Shown in pieces: positions 1 through 9,191 of a stretch of 64,000 nt of DNA (positions are counted from its first letter, which is position 1; each line of letters begins with the position of its first letter). Under the pieces are notes generated by a model, which saw only the letters and a list, made by a program, of their open reading frames with translations, was not told the origin of the DNA and searched no databases. Both the position numbers and the translations under genes were made by a program. Source of the DNA: Caenispirillum bisanense (GTDB taxonomy: Bacteria > Pseudomonadota > Alphaproteobacteria > Rhodospirillales > Rhodospirillaceae); contig NZ_OCNJ01000005.1 in NCBI RefSeq assembly GCF_900230255.1, positions 1-64,000 on the forward strand, read 5' to 3'.

Positions 1-2
1 CG

Positions 3-236
3 CTCTTGATCACCGCCAACCAGCCGTTCGGCCAGTGGGACCGTATCTTTCCCGACAAGGCCATGACCATCGCCGCCATCGACAGGCTGGTCCACCACGC
101 CACGATCTTCGAGCTGAACGTCGAGAGCTATCGGCGCCGGACGGCAGTCGGCCGGGACGCCGCATCCTCCGCGACAACTACCGAAGTGGATAATTGTCGC
201 TCAGCGACAACTACATCGGAGGCCGGCGACAATTAG
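3..236 (+). CDS. istB: IS21-family transposition helper ATPase IstB, 3' end only
   Basis: This is the C-terminal end of an IstB-like ATPase, the helper of the IS21 transposase. The reading frame is already open at the window edge. It carries the family's closing block ANQPFGQW, then DRLVHHATIFELNVESYRRR. After this block the frame runs about 30 more residues through repeat DNA to a TAG, so the last part is probably terminal-repeat sequence read as protein. The Walker motifs lie off the left edge. Confidence 0.85.
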   Translation, partial: LLITANQPFGQWDRIFPDKAMTIAAIDRLVHHATIFELNVESYRRRTAVGRDAASSATTTEVDNCRSATTTSEAGDN

Positions 237-329
237 ACTTGCCGGCGCCGCTGCGCGGCGCCACCATCATCATCCCATCACGGCGACCGGCCATCGTAGT
301 TGTCGCCCACCGGCCATCCCAATTGTCGC
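171..329. repeat. Subterminal repeat array GCGACAAnTA of the IS end
   Basis: Six near-identical 10-bp motifs are packed into 160 bp, three in each orientation. The pair at 297-306 and 320-329 lies nearest the outer edge. They are the likely transposase-binding sites of the IS21-type element. Confidence 0.65.
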
Positions 330-333
330 GCTA

Positions 334-1243
334 CAAGGCGGCGCGCGAGGGGCTCGAAACCTTCTGGCGCAAGGTCGCCGAGGCATCGCGCTTCACGCCC
401 TTCAAGCGCGGCCCCTTCGGCTGGCTGACCGGCTCGTGGAGCCTGGACGGCAACCCGTGGTTCATCTGGGCCGACCTCATGCAGCGGCTCTACAGTCCGT
501 ACGAGTTCAACCCGTCCAACCACAATCCGCTGCGCGAGATCGTCGACGCCTGCGTCGATTTCGAGCGGGTGCGGCGGTGCGACCGGGTGCAGGTCTTCGT
601 CACCGCCACCAACGTGTCCACCGGCCATCCGCGCGTCTTCCGTCACGACGAACTGACGACCGACCACGTCCTGGCCTCGGCCTGCCTGCCGCACCTCTAC
701 CAGGCCGTGGAGATCGACGGCGAGGCCTATTGGGACGGCGGCTACATGGGCAATCCGGCGCTGTGGCCGTTCATCTACCGCGGCGGCAGCCGCGACATCA
801 TCCTGGTGCAGATCAACCCGCTGCGCCGCCAGGCGGTGCCCCGCACGGCGCGCGAGATCATCAACCGCATGAACGAGATCACCTTCAACGCCAGCCTCTA
901 CCGCGAGATGCGCGCCATCGCCTTCGTCGGCCGGCTGCTCGACCAGGGCAAGCTGGACCCGCAGGATTACAAGCGCATGCTCGTCCACCGCATCAGCGGC
1001 GAGCCGGAGATGGACGCCCTGTCGGCCTCCAGCAAGCTCAACGCCGAGTGGGACTTCCTGTGCTGGCTGCGCGACCTGGGGCGCGAGAAGGCGCGCGGCT
1101 GGCTGGATGCCCACGCCCATGCCGTCGGGCGCGAGAGCACGGTGGACATCGGCACCACCTTCCTCGGCGCCGCGGACTCCGACGCCGTGCCGCCATGGCT
1201 GCGGGACGAGACGGCGGGCACCCGCGAAACCACCGCCCCCTGA
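334..1243 (+). pseudogene. Patatin-like phospholipase, 5' end removed by the IS insertion
   Basis: The frame encodes the C-terminal two thirds of a patatin-like acyl hydrolase. The second catalytic-dyad motif is present as DGGYMGNP (DGG box) after HDELTTDHVLASACLP. The oxyanion-hole region and the GxSxG nucleophile motif, which belong at the N-terminus, are missing because the IS end occupies that position. Upstream of about 334 the frame runs through IS repeat DNA, so any start codon there (for example 194) would give a chimera without the nucleophile. The remaining frame has no internal stop, which suggests a recent insertion. An intact relative would act on phospholipid or lipid esters. 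Confidence 0.75.
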
Positions 1244-1395
1244 CCGTCGGCAGGCCCCGCCCCGGTTTCCGCGGCCCCATTATCCCGAAAATCCGGGAGG
1301 AAGGTGTTTACCTCTGGTGCGTGTTCCCCCACATTGAAAGGGTGGGAAGGCGAAGCCAAGACTTCGCCAATATTCCGGGGTGCAGGGGGAAAGGC

Positions 1396-2547
1396 ATGAC
1401 GTCTGGGGAGACGGTTCATGTCATCATAGACAAGATCTATGATGGGGCGGTGCAGGAACAGGCAGACGCCTGGCAGGACGCCATGGCGATGATCGAGCAC
1501 GCCACGGGTGGTCTCGTCACACTTACTCTGGAAGACACCCGCGTCGGCAGCGTCGATGTGTTCGTCGCGCCCAGTTTGCCGCCGGCGGCGGTGGAGAGCT
1601 ATTCTTCCCACTTCTTCCGGGTCAATCCCTGGCTGCCGCTGATCCCCGAGCATCCGGGCGACCAGCCGCTCGACGGGGATGCGCTGCTGGACCCGCACAT
1701 CCTGCTGGCCAGCGAATATTACACGGACTGGCTGAAACCGCAGGGGCTGCGCTACGCCATCGGCGCCGACCTGTTCCGCGAGCCCGGCCGGGTGATGCTG
1801 CTGAGCATCCTGCTGGCGCCGGACAACCCGCCGACCGACTCCCATTTCGCGCTGTTGCGTACCCTGCAGCCGCACCTGCGCCGTGCCGCCCAGGTGCGGC
1901 GCCAGTTGGCCGACGCCTGGGCCGCCCGCAGCAGCGCCGACGCCATGCTCGAGCGCATCGCGACGGCCGTCCTCCTGCTCGACGGCGGCGGCCGGGTCGT
2001 CGCCCTCAACGATCGCGCGCGGCGGCTCGTCGAAGCCCGCCGCGGCCTCGACATCGACGGCCGCCAGCACCTGCAGGCGGCGGCGGCGGCGGCCAGGGAG
2101 CCGCTGCGCCGCCGCATCGCCTCCGCCCTGGCCGTGGGCAGCGGCGGGGCCGGCGGTGTTCTGGCGGTGCCCTGCGGCCCGGAGGAGGAGCGGCTGCACG
2201 TTCTCGTCGCCCCCACGGGCAGCGGACGCGGCTGGCTCGGCATCGCCGCGCCGGCGGTCGCCGTCTTCGTACACGACCCCGCGGCGACCGGTCGACCGTC
2301 GCCAGAGCGGCTGGCGGAGCTGTTCGGCCTGACCCAGGCGGAGGGCCGCGTGCTGGCGGAACTGGCGATCGGCGCTTCGGTGCAGGAGGTGGCGAGCCGC
2401 TCCGGCGTCGCCGTCTCCACGGTGCGCCACCACCTGAAGCAGTTGTTCGGCAAGACCGGCGTCAACCGGCAGGCCGAACTGGTCCGCCTGGTGTTGCAGG
2501 ACCCGGTGACGCGCAGCCGTCGTCACGGCCCCGGCTCCACCGGGTGA
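1396..2547 (+). CDS. LuxR-type helix-turn-helix transcriptional regulator
   Basis: A 383-aa protein ending in a LuxR/GerE-type DNA-binding domain (about residues 305-370): LTQAEGRVLAELAIGASVQE followed by a recognition helix VSTVRHHLKQLFGKTG. The middle (about 185-240) looks PAS-like (ERIATAVLLLDGGGRVVALN), and the N-terminal 170 residues are an unassigned sensory region. There is no receiver domain. The ATG at 1396 was chosen because it follows a purine-rich GGGGGAAAGG. The gene stands alone between the disrupted phospholipase and convergent mnmA. The ligand and target genes cannot be deduced. Confidence 0.8.
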   Translation: MTSGETVHVIIDKIYDGAVQEQADAWQDAMAMIEHATGGLVTLTLEDTRVGSVDVFVAPSLPPAAVESYSSHFFRVNPWLPLIPEHPGDQPLDGDALLDPHILLASEYYTDWLKPQGLRYAIGADLFREPGRVMLLSILLAPDNPPTDSHFALLRTLQPHLRRAAQVRRQLADAWAARSSADAMLERIATAVLLLDGGGRVVALNDRARRLVEARRGLDIDGRQHLQAAAAAAREPLRRRIASALAVGSGGAGGVLAVPCGPEEERLHVLVAPTGSGRGWLGIAAPAVAVFVHDPAATGRPSPERLAELFGLTQAEGRVLAELAIGASVQEVASRSGVAVSTVRHHLKQLFGKTGVNRQAELVRLVLQDPVTRSRRHGPGSTG

Positions 2548-2550
2548 GCG

Positions 2551-2586
2551 GCGAAAAAGAGGGCGCTTCCACCGGGGAAGCGCCCT
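2551..2586 (-). terminator. Rho-independent terminator, minus strand (probably mnmA operon)
   Basis: A perfect 11-bp stem (2560-2570 with 2576-2586) and a 5-nt loop. On the minus strand it is followed by CTCTTTTT. It lies about 150 nt beyond the mnmA stop, and on the plus strand immediately after the LuxR-type gene, so it may serve both. Confidence 0.75.
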
Positions 2587-2735
2587 GCAATGCCCGCACT
2601 ACTCGGGGATAATCGCAGCAGCTCTCGGGGGTCGGGTGACAGCCGCCGCAGTCTTCAGGCATCACTCGGTCAGGATAGAAACAAGTGACCGCCATCACAC
2701 CCTCCGTTTGGGGGAGGAAGCGACAAAAAGTTCGC

Positions 2736-3902
2736 TCAGGCGGTGCGGTCGCGGACGATCCAGCCGCCGCCCAGCACGCGGTCGCCGTCATAGAGCACGC
2801 AGGCCTGCCCCGGCGCCACGCCGTGCACCGGCTCGTCCAGCCGCACCTCCGCCGCGCCCTCGCCCGCCGACAGCACGGTGGCGGCGGCGGGGCGGAAGCT
2901 GTTGCGGATCTTCACCACGCACCGCACGCCCGCGGCGTCCGGCGCCGTGCCCTCGCCGATCCAGTTGAGGTCGCGGATGCGGAAGGACTCGCGGCCGAGC
3001 GCCTCGCGCGGGCCGACGATGACGCGGTTGGTGGTCGCCTCCACCCGCACCACGTAGAGCCGGTCCGCCGTGCCGCCGATGTCGAGGCCGCGGCGCTGGC
3101 CGACGGTGTAGTGGATGATGCCCTCGTGCCGGCCGAGCACCGTACCGTCCACATGCACGATGTCGCCGGGACGGGTGGCGCCGGGGCGCAGCTTTTCCAC
3201 CACGCGGGCGTAGTCGCCGTCGGGCACGAAGCAGATGTCCTGGCTTTCCGCCTTGTCGGCGGTCGGCAGGGCATAGCGGTGGGCGAGCGCGCGCGTCTGG
3301 TCCTTGCTCAGGCCGCCGAGGGGGAAGCGCACGAAGTCCAGCTGTTCGCGGGTGGTGGCGAACAGGAAGTAGCTCTGGTCCTTGGCGGGATCGGCGCCGC
3401 GCCACAGTTCGGAGCGGCCGTCGGCACCGCGCTGGCGGCGCACGTAATGGCCGGTGGCGAGGGCGACGGCACCCAGGTCGCGGGCGGCCGTCAGCAGGTC
3501 GCGGAACTTGACGGTCTGGTTGCACAGCACGCAGGGCACCGGCGTCTCGCCCGACACGTAGCTGTCGGCGAACTTCTCCATGACGTCGCCGAGGAAGGTG
3601 CCCTCGTAGTCCACCACGTAGTGCGGGATGCCGATGGCGGCGGCGACGCGACGGGCGTCGTGGATGTCCTTGCCGGCGCAGCAGGCGTTGGCGCGCGCGA
3701 TGGCGGCGCCGTGGTCGTAGAGCTGCATGGTGATGCCGACCACGTCGTAGCCGCGCTCGGCCAGCAGGGCGGCCGTGACCGAACTGTCGACCCCGCCGGA
3801 CATGGCGACCACCACCCGCGTCTCCGCCGGCGGGCGCGAGGGGGCGATGTCGAGATCGAGGGCGGCCACGTCGGGCGCGTCGGGCAGAACGGCGGTCGTC
3901 AT
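2736..3902 (-). CDS. mnmA: tRNA-specific 2-thiouridylase MnmA
   Basis: 388 aa. It activates U34 of Lys, Glu and Gln tRNAs with ATP and transfers sulfur to form 2-thiouridine. The N-terminal PP-loop is SGGVDSS (35-41). The two catalytic cysteines are visible: Cys127 in PVPCVLCNQ and Cys224 in AESQDICFV. The PUA-like and beta-barrel tail is complete. The first about 28 residues are an extra N-terminal segment before the usual start of the family. It is the last gene of the sulfur block, with a hairpin between it and the ferredoxin gene. Sulfur would come from a cysteine desulfurase such as the one two genes upstream. Confidence 0.96.
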   Translation of the reverse strand: MTTAVLPDAPDVAALDLDIAPSRPPAETRVVVAMSGGVDSSVTAALLAERGYDVVGITMQLYDHGAAIARANACCAGKDIHDARRVAAAIGIPHYVVDYEGTFLGDVMEKFADSYVSGETPVPCVLCNQTVKFRDLLTAARDLGAVALATGHYVRRQRGADGRSELWRGADPAKDQSYFLFATTREQLDFVRFPLGGLSKDQTRALAHRYALPTADKAESQDICFVPDGDYARVVEKLRPGATRPGDIVHVDGTVLGRHEGIIHYTVGQRRGLDIGGTADRLYVVRVEATTNRVIVGPREALGRESFRIRDLNWIGEGTAPDAAGVRCVVKIRNSFRPAAATVLSAGEGAAEVRLDEPVHGVAPGQACVLYDGDRVLGGGWIVRDRTA

Positions 3903-3935
3903 GGCGCGTCACATAGGGTCCGCGGCGGGAAATGG

Positions 3936-3957
3936 GAAGGGCGCCGCAGCGCCCTTC
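3936..3957. terminator. Hairpin between ferredoxin gene and mnmA
   Basis: A perfect 9-bp stem (3936-3944 with 3949-3957) and a CGCA loop, without a clear T run on either strand. It lies in the short gap between the ferredoxin stop and the mnmA start, so it may reduce read-through or stabilise the upstream message end. Confidence 0.4.
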
Positions 3958-3970
3958 GGCAGGCGCGTCC

Positions 3971-4303
3971 TCAGTCGCTCATCACGTTGCGCGTGCCCGA
4001 GGGCAGGCGCACGACCAGACCGTCGAGGTCGTCGGTCATGATGATCTGGCAGCCGAGGCGCGAGGTCTTGGTCAGGCCGAAGGCGAGGTCGAGCATGTCT
4101 TCCTCGTCCTCGGACGCCTCGGGCAGCTTCTCGTACCAGTCGGGGTCCACCACCACATGGCAGGTGGAGCAGGCGAGCGACCCTTCGCAGGCACCCTCGA
4201 GATCGATGCTGTGACGGTGCGCCACTTCCAGCACCGACAGCCCTTCCGGGGCGTCGTAGGTCTGGGCCTCGCCGTCCTTGTCGATGAAGGTGATCTTGGG
4301 CAT
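3971..4303 (-). CDS. fdx: 2Fe-2S ferredoxin, adrenodoxin/ISC type
   Basis: 110 aa. The cluster ligands are Cys39, Cys45, Cys48 ([10 protein letters not shown]) and Cys85 (LGCQI), the C-x5-C-x2-C...C pattern of vertebrate-type and ISC ferredoxins. It would donate electrons to Fe-S assembly. The frame extends 13 codons upstream, but the ATG at 4303 is preferred because it follows AAAGGGAG and matches the family start (MPKITFI). It lies between the cysteine desulfurase gene and mnmA in the same orientation, which supports an Fe-S/sulfur role. Confidence 0.92.
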   Translation of the reverse strand: MPKITFIDKDGEAQTYDAPEGLSVLEVAHRHSIDLEGACEGSLACSTCHVVVDPDWYEKLPEASEDEEDMLDLAFGLTKTSRLGCQIIMTDDLDGLVVRLPSGTRNVMSD

Positions 4304-4400
4304 TCGCCGCTCCCTTTGTAACCGCTCGTGTTGGGGGTTCAACGCTTTCGGGGTGACTGCATAGCGTTCCCGCCGCCTCTCGGCAAGGGGGCAGGATGGA

Positions 4401-5513
4401 TCACGCCGCCGCCCGCGCCGCCAGCGGCGCCCAGGCGGCGAGGAAGGCGTCGACGTCTCCCTCGGTGGTGGTCCACCCCAGGCTGACGCGGATCGCCTCG
4501 CGGGCCTGCGCCTCGCCGGCGCCCATGGCGAGCAGCACGTGGCTCGGCCCCACCTTGCCGGAGGAACAGGCCGCGCCGGCGCTGACCGCCACGCCGGCGA
4601 GGTCGAGCGCCATGAGCTGGGTCTGGGCAGTGACGCCCGGCAGGCCGACGCAGGTGGTGTTGGGCAGGCGGGCCGCGCCGGCGCCCCAGATCACCGCCGC
4701 CGGCTGACGGGCGCGGATGCCCGCCTCCAGCCGGTCGCGCAGGGTGGCGAGGCGCGCCGCTTCCTCCCGCCAGCCGGCGGCCACGACACGGGCGGCGGCG
4801 GCGAAGCCGGCGAGGCCGGGCACGTTCTCCGTCCCGGCGCGCTTGCCGCGCTCCTGCCCGCCGGCGAACAGCGGCTGCACGGCGACGGGATCGGTCGCCA
4901 CCAGGGCGCCGACGCCGGGCGGGCCGCCGATCTTGTGGGCCGACAGGCTGAGCAGGTCGACGCGCAGGGCGTGGACGTCGGTGAAGATCCGCCCCGGCCC
5001 CTGCACGGCGTCGCAATGCACCAGGGCGCCGTGGGCATGGGCGAGGCGGGCCGCTTCCTTCACCGGCTGCACCACACCCGTCTCGTTGTTGGCGAGCATG
5101 ACGGAGACCACCACCTGCCCGTCGGCCTGGGCCTCCGCCAGCAGGGTCTCCAGCGCCGCCAGGTCGAGCACGCCGTCGGGCGTCACCGGGCAGACGGCGA
5201 CGTCGGGGTGGCCGCGCAGGACCGCCGAATGCTCCACCGCCGACGCCACGGCGCGTGGCCGGCCGCAGCCGCGCAGGGCGAGCGCGTCGGCCTCGGTGCC
5301 GCCGGAGGTGAAGATCACCTGCTCGGGCCGCGCGTTGACCAGCGCCGCCACCGCCTCGCGGGCGTCTTCCACCACCATGCGGGCGCGCCGGCCGAGCGCG
5401 TGCACCGACGACGGATTGCCGCCGTCGCGCAGGGCCTGCATCACCGCCTCCGCCGCCTCGGGGCGGATGGGGGCGGTGGCGTTGTGGTCGAGGTAGTGCA
5501 CCGGCCGGGTCAT
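4401..5513 (-). CDS. Cysteine desulfurase, NifS/IscS class I
   Basis: A PLP enzyme of 370 aa that converts cysteine to alanine and a protein-bound persulfide. The PLP lysine is Lys194 in [10 protein letters not shown] and the sulfur-carrying cysteine is Cys316 in [10 protein letters not shown]. The start [14 protein letters not shown] matches the family N-terminus, so the ATG at 5513 is preferred; an alternative ATG at 5537 would add eight residues. The CSSG active loop fits class I desulfurases. Its place between the iscR-like gene and the ferredoxin and mnmA genes suggests it feeds both Fe-S clusters and tRNA thiolation. No iscU or suf genes lie nearby, so the dedicated scaffold is not known. 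Confidence 0.93.
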   Translation of the reverse strand: MTRPVHYLDHNATAPIRPEAAEAVMQALRDGGNPSSVHALGRRARMVVEDAREAVAALVNARPEQVIFTSGGTEADALALRGCGRPRAVASAVEHSAVLRGHPDVAVCPVTPDGVLDLAALETLLAEAQADGQVVVSVMLANNETGVVQPVKEAARLAHAHGALVHCDAVQGPGRIFTDVHALRVDLLSLSAHKIGGPPGVGALVATDPVAVQPLFAGGQERGKRAGTENVPGLAGFAAAARVVAAGWREEAARLATLRDRLEAGIRARQPAAVIWGAGAARLPNTTCVGLPGVTAQTQLMALDLAGVAVSAGAACSSGKVGPSHVLLAMGAGEAQAREAIRVSLGWTTTEGDVDAFLAAWAPLAARAAA

Positions 5514-5612
5514 GGATGGATCATCTGGTTCGCACATGAAAAGACCGCCGGCGAGCCGGGGCGGGGGCATCTCCCACCACGGCCACGCGGCGGCCTTTCG
5601 CGGACGCGGGCC

Positions 5613-6077
5613 TTACTGAGCGGCGGCGCTGATGGCCGGATCGCCGAACAGGCCGCTGGTGCCGAGCACCTTGCGCTGGACCACCTGCTCCAGCGTCACG
5701 CTGGAGAGGTACAGGTAGATCTGGTTGCCCAGTTCTTCCCACAGGTCGTGCGTCAGGCAGCGGCCCTTGTTGTTGTGGCAGCCCGCCGGAGTGCCCGGCG
5801 TGCAGCGCGTCGTCTGGATCGGCTCGTCGACCGCCAGGATGATGTCGGAGATGCGCATCTCCGCCGCCGCGCGCGACAGCAGGTAGCCGCCGCCGGGGCC
5901 GCGCACGCTGCGCACCAGGCCGCCCTTGCGGAGCTTGCCGAACAGCTGCTCCAGGTAGGAGAGGCTGATTTCCTGACGTTCGGCGATATCGGCCAGAGCC
6001 ACCGGCTTGCCCTGGGAATGCGAGGCAAGATCCCCCATCGCCATCACCGCGTAGCGGCCCTTCGTACTCAGTCTCAC
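5613..6077 (-). CDS. iscR: Rrf2-family Fe-S regulator, IscR-like
   Basis: A 154-aa winged-helix regulator beginning MRLSTKGRYAVMAM, the diagnostic Rrf2 start. Three cysteines able to hold a 2Fe-2S cluster are Cys92, Cys100 and Cys107; the first spacing is longer (x7) than the x5 of the E. coli protein. The frame runs 45 codons further upstream, but the GTG at 6077 is chosen because of the conserved N-terminus and the AGAGGGAG ahead of it. It lies 64 nt after cysE and just before the cysteine desulfurase gene, so it probably controls this block. Confidence 0.93.
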   Translation of the reverse strand: MRLSTKGRYAVMAMGDLASHSQGKPVALADIAERQEISLSYLEQLFGKLRKGGLVRSVRGPGGGYLLSRAAAEMRISDIILAVDEPIQTTRCTPGTPAGCHNNKGRCLTHDLWEELGNQIYLYLSSVTLEQVVQRKVLGTSGLFGDPAISAAAQ

Positions 6078-6141
6078 GGTCCGTACTCCCTCTGGGCCCG
6101 CGCCGCGGCAGCGACACGAACCGTTCCCGTCTGCGCCCTCA

Positions 6142-6993
6142 TCACGCCTGCCCCCCGCCGGAGGCGGCGCGGCGGTCTTCCTCGTCTCGTGCTCCGGAGG
6201 GGGAGGCGGCATCGCTGCCGGAGACGGACGACTCCTCCGCGGCTGTCTTGTCCGAGTCGCTGTTGTCGGCGACCACCTGCGGAAGTCTCGGAATGCGCCC
6301 GGCCGCGGCGACGGCTCCGGTGGCCGGGGCGCCGCCGGCCCGCTCGCGCTCCAGCGTCTCCACCCGGTCCATCAGCGCACTGATCTGGGCGCGCAGCCCA
6401 TCCATCGTGCGCACGACGGGGTCGGGGAGATGCTCGGTCGGCAGGCCGTAGGCGCAGAAATCCTCTTCGATGCCCTTGGGCTTGCGCATCACCATGCGGG
6501 CCGGGATGCCGACCACGGTGACGCCCGGCGGAACCTCGTCCAGCACCACGGCATTGGCACCGACGCGCGCCCCCTCCCCCACCGTGTGGGGACCGAGGAT
6601 CTGGGCGCCCGAGCCGACGATGACGCCGGCGCCCAGCGTCGGGTGGCGCTTGCCCTTGTGCAGCGAGGTGCCGCCCAGGGTCACGCCCTGGTACAGGGTG
6701 ACGTCGTCGCCCACTTCCGCCGTCTCGCCGATGACGACTCCGGTGGCGTGGTCGATGAAGACGCGGCGGCCGATCTTGGCGCCGGGATGGATCTCGACGC
6801 CGGTGAAGATCTTCGCGACATGCGACAGGAACCGTGCCGTCAGGCGAAAGCCCTTGCCCCACAGCCAGTGCGTGGCGCGATGAGTCGCGATGGCATGGAA
6901 GCCCGGATAACACAGGAAGACCTCCAGCCGTGAACGGGCGGCCGGATCGCGTGCCAGGATGGCGTCCATGTCTTCCTTGAGTCGTGCGAACAT
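6142..6993 (-). CDS. cysE: Serine O-acetyltransferase
   Basis: 283 aa. It acetylates serine with acetyl-CoA, the first step of cysteine synthesis. The left-handed beta-helix hexapeptide repeats run from about residue 65 to 170 ([20 protein letters not shown], then [20 protein letters not shown]). The short N-terminus ([20 protein letters not shown]) is typical of the compact type. The C-terminal about 60 residues are low-complexity, rich in Ala, Ser, Glu and Asp, and longer than usual. It opens the sulfur block; the enzyme's product leads to the cysteine used by the desulfurase two genes downstream. Confidence 0.95.
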   Translation of the reverse strand: MFARLKEDMDAILARDPAARSRLEVFLCYPGFHAIATHRATHWLWGKGFRLTARFLSHVAKIFTGVEIHPGAKIGRRVFIDHATGVVIGETAEVGDDVTLYQGVTLGGTSLHKGKRHPTLGAGVIVGSGAQILGPHTVGEGARVGANAVVLDEVPPGVTVVGIPARMVMRKPKGIEEDFCAYGLPTEHLPDPVVRTMDGLRAQISALMDRVETLERERAGGAPATGAVAAAGRIPRLPQVVADNSDSDKTAAEESSVSGSDAASPSGARDEEDRRAASGGGQA

Positions 6994-7280
6994 CTTCGAA
7001 ATCTGTTGAAAATTGCCGCTGTGAGTATGCTAATATGCGCCCCGTTTTACACGGTCGGGTCGCACCCCTGCTTCCCGCCGCGCAACAGTAGATAACAGAG
7101 GCCATGGCCCCTGTGGAGTTGAATATATGATCCCCGACCAAGCCGGTCAAGTTTGCCCGGGGCCGTCGGCGCCCGTTTCCGGGCCGGCCGGCGCAGCATG
7201 CGGCGGCCGGCCTTTCGTCCCCTCCGCGCGTCCTGTTGCGATCCCTTCCGCCGCGCCAGAAGCCAGGGCTCACCGTACCC

Positions 7281-7919
7281 ATGCCTGAAGTGATCTTCAA
7301 CGGGCCGGAAGGCCGCCTGGAAGGCCGTTACCACCACTCCAAACGGCCCAACGCCCCCATCGCCCTGGTGCTCCACCCGGACCCGCAGCACGGCGGCAGC
7401 ATGAACAACCGGGTGGTCTACAACACCTACCACACCTTCGCGCGTCGCGGATTCTCGGTGCTGCGCTTCAACTTCCGCGGAGTCGGCCGGTCGCAGGGCG
7501 TCTACGACGCCGGCCAGGGGGAACTGTCCGACGCCGCCTCGGCGCTGGACTGGATGCAGCAGATCAACCACAACGCCGGCGCCTGCTGGGTGGCCGGCTT
7601 CGGATTCGGCGCCTGGATCGGCATGCAGCTGCTGATGCGCCGGCCGGAGATCGAGGGGTTCGTCTCGGTGGCCGCGCCGGCCAACCAGTACGACTTCACC
7701 TTCCTCGCCCCCTGCCCGTCGTCGGGCCTCATCGTCCACGGATCGAAGGACGAACGGGTGCCGGAAGCCGCCGCCGCCAAGCTGGCCGGCAAGCTGCAGC
7801 AGCAGAAGAACATCACCATCGACTACCACGCCATCGACGGCGCCAACCACGCCTTCACCGACCACCAGGAAGCCCTGGTGCGGGTGATCGACGCCTACCT
7901 GGCCAAGGCGACGGGCTGA
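7281..7919 (+). CDS. Alpha/beta hydrolase (COG2945-like) lacking the nucleophile serine
   Basis: 212 aa with the fold landmarks of the small alpha/beta hydrolase family: VLHPDPQHGGSMNN near the start, RFNFRGVGRSQG (about 62-73), an acidic residue in HGSKDERVP and a late histidine in GANHAF. The nucleophile elbow, expected as GxSxG, reads GFGFG (106-110), so the catalytic serine is glycine here. The protein may be non-hydrolytic or use another residue. The ATG at 7281 is preferred because the family start (MPEVIFNGPEGRLEG) begins there. It is divergent from cysE. Confidence 0.8.
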   Translation: MPEVIFNGPEGRLEGRYHHSKRPNAPIALVLHPDPQHGGSMNNRVVYNTYHTFARRGFSVLRFNFRGVGRSQGVYDAGQGELSDAASALDWMQQINHNAGACWVAGFGFGAWIGMQLLMRRPEIEGFVSVAAPANQYDFTFLAPCPSSGLIVHGSKDERVPEAAAAKLAGKLQQQKNITIDYHAIDGANHAFTDHQEALVRVIDAYLAKATG

Positions 7920-7987
7920 GAAGGGACTTCCGGCCGCCTCGGGCAGCCCTTGTCTTTGGCCCATGCAGGGCTGCCGGAGGTCGCACC

Positions 7988-8434
7988 ATGGCGACGGCGA
8001 AACGCTTTTATGACGCCGACTTCTACGCCTGGACCCAGGACCAGGCGGCGCTGTTGCGCGACATGCGCGGCGTCAACACGAGCCTCGACGTCGAGTATCT
8101 GGCGGAGGAAGTGGCCGGCATGGGTCGGGCAGAACGCCGGGCGATGGCGGGCCACGCCGCCACCCTGCTCATGCACCTGCTGAAGTGGGCCCACCAGCCG
8201 GATCGCCGCAGCCCAAGCTGGCGCGTGACCATCCGGGAAAGCCGGCGCCAGATCGGCCGGCTGCTCGACGACAGCCCGTCGCTGCGCGGTGCCTTCGAGG
8301 CCGGTCTGCCCGAGTGGTACGCCGATGCGCGCGAGGACGCGGCCGACGAGACGGGCCTGCCGCCGGAGACCTTCCCAGCGGTCATGGCGTTGCCGGTCGA
8401 CCGCCTGCTCGATTGCGACTGGCTGCCGGAATAG
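7988..8434 (+). CDS. DUF29 family protein
   Basis: 148 aa matching the DUF29 pattern: an N-terminal FYDADFYAWTQDQAALLRDM block, then LAEEVAGMGRAERRAM and a helical HLLKWAHQPDRRSPSWR segment. The function of this family is not established. A second, divergent DUF29 gene lies at 58619-59107. It follows the hydrolase gene by 68 nt and converges with phoB. Confidence 0.8.
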   Translation: MATAKRFYDADFYAWTQDQAALLRDMRGVNTSLDVEYLAEEVAGMGRAERRAMAGHAATLLMHLLKWAHQPDRRSPSWRVTIRESRRQIGRLLDDSPSLRGAFEAGLPEWYADAREDAADETGLPPETFPAVMALPVDRLLDCDWLPE

Positions 8435-8440
8435 CCGCGA

Positions 8441-8465
8441 CGCGGCGGCGAAACCCGCCGCCGCG
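8441..8465. terminator. Bidirectional hairpin between DUF29 gene and phoB
   Basis: A perfect 10-bp GC stem (8441-8450 with 8456-8465) and the loop AAACC. There is no long T run on either side. It sits between two convergent stops, which fits a shared terminator. Confidence 0.5.
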
Positions 8466-8481
8466 CCTTACTCTCCCGGTG

Positions 8482-9183
<702 letters not shown>

Positions 9184-9191
9184 CTGTCGCT

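Larger units (their letters stand above)
1..335 (+). mobile_element. Right end of an IS21-family insertion sequence
   Basis: The istB 3' end is followed by six copies of a short motif, GCGACAAnTA, in both orientations: plus at 171-180, 204-213 and 226-235, minus at 191-200, 297-306 and 320-329. Multiple subterminal repeats that bind the transposase are typical of IS21-family ends. The exact outer boundary is inferred to lie near 330-336, because the phospholipase coding sequence resumes there. The other end and the istA transposase are outside the window. Confidence 0.7.

Noticed and set aside
194-333. Start codon at 194 as the true start of the phospholipase
   Set aside because: That stretch is IS repeat DNA and lacks the conserved N-terminal catalytic half, so the frame is a chance fusion.
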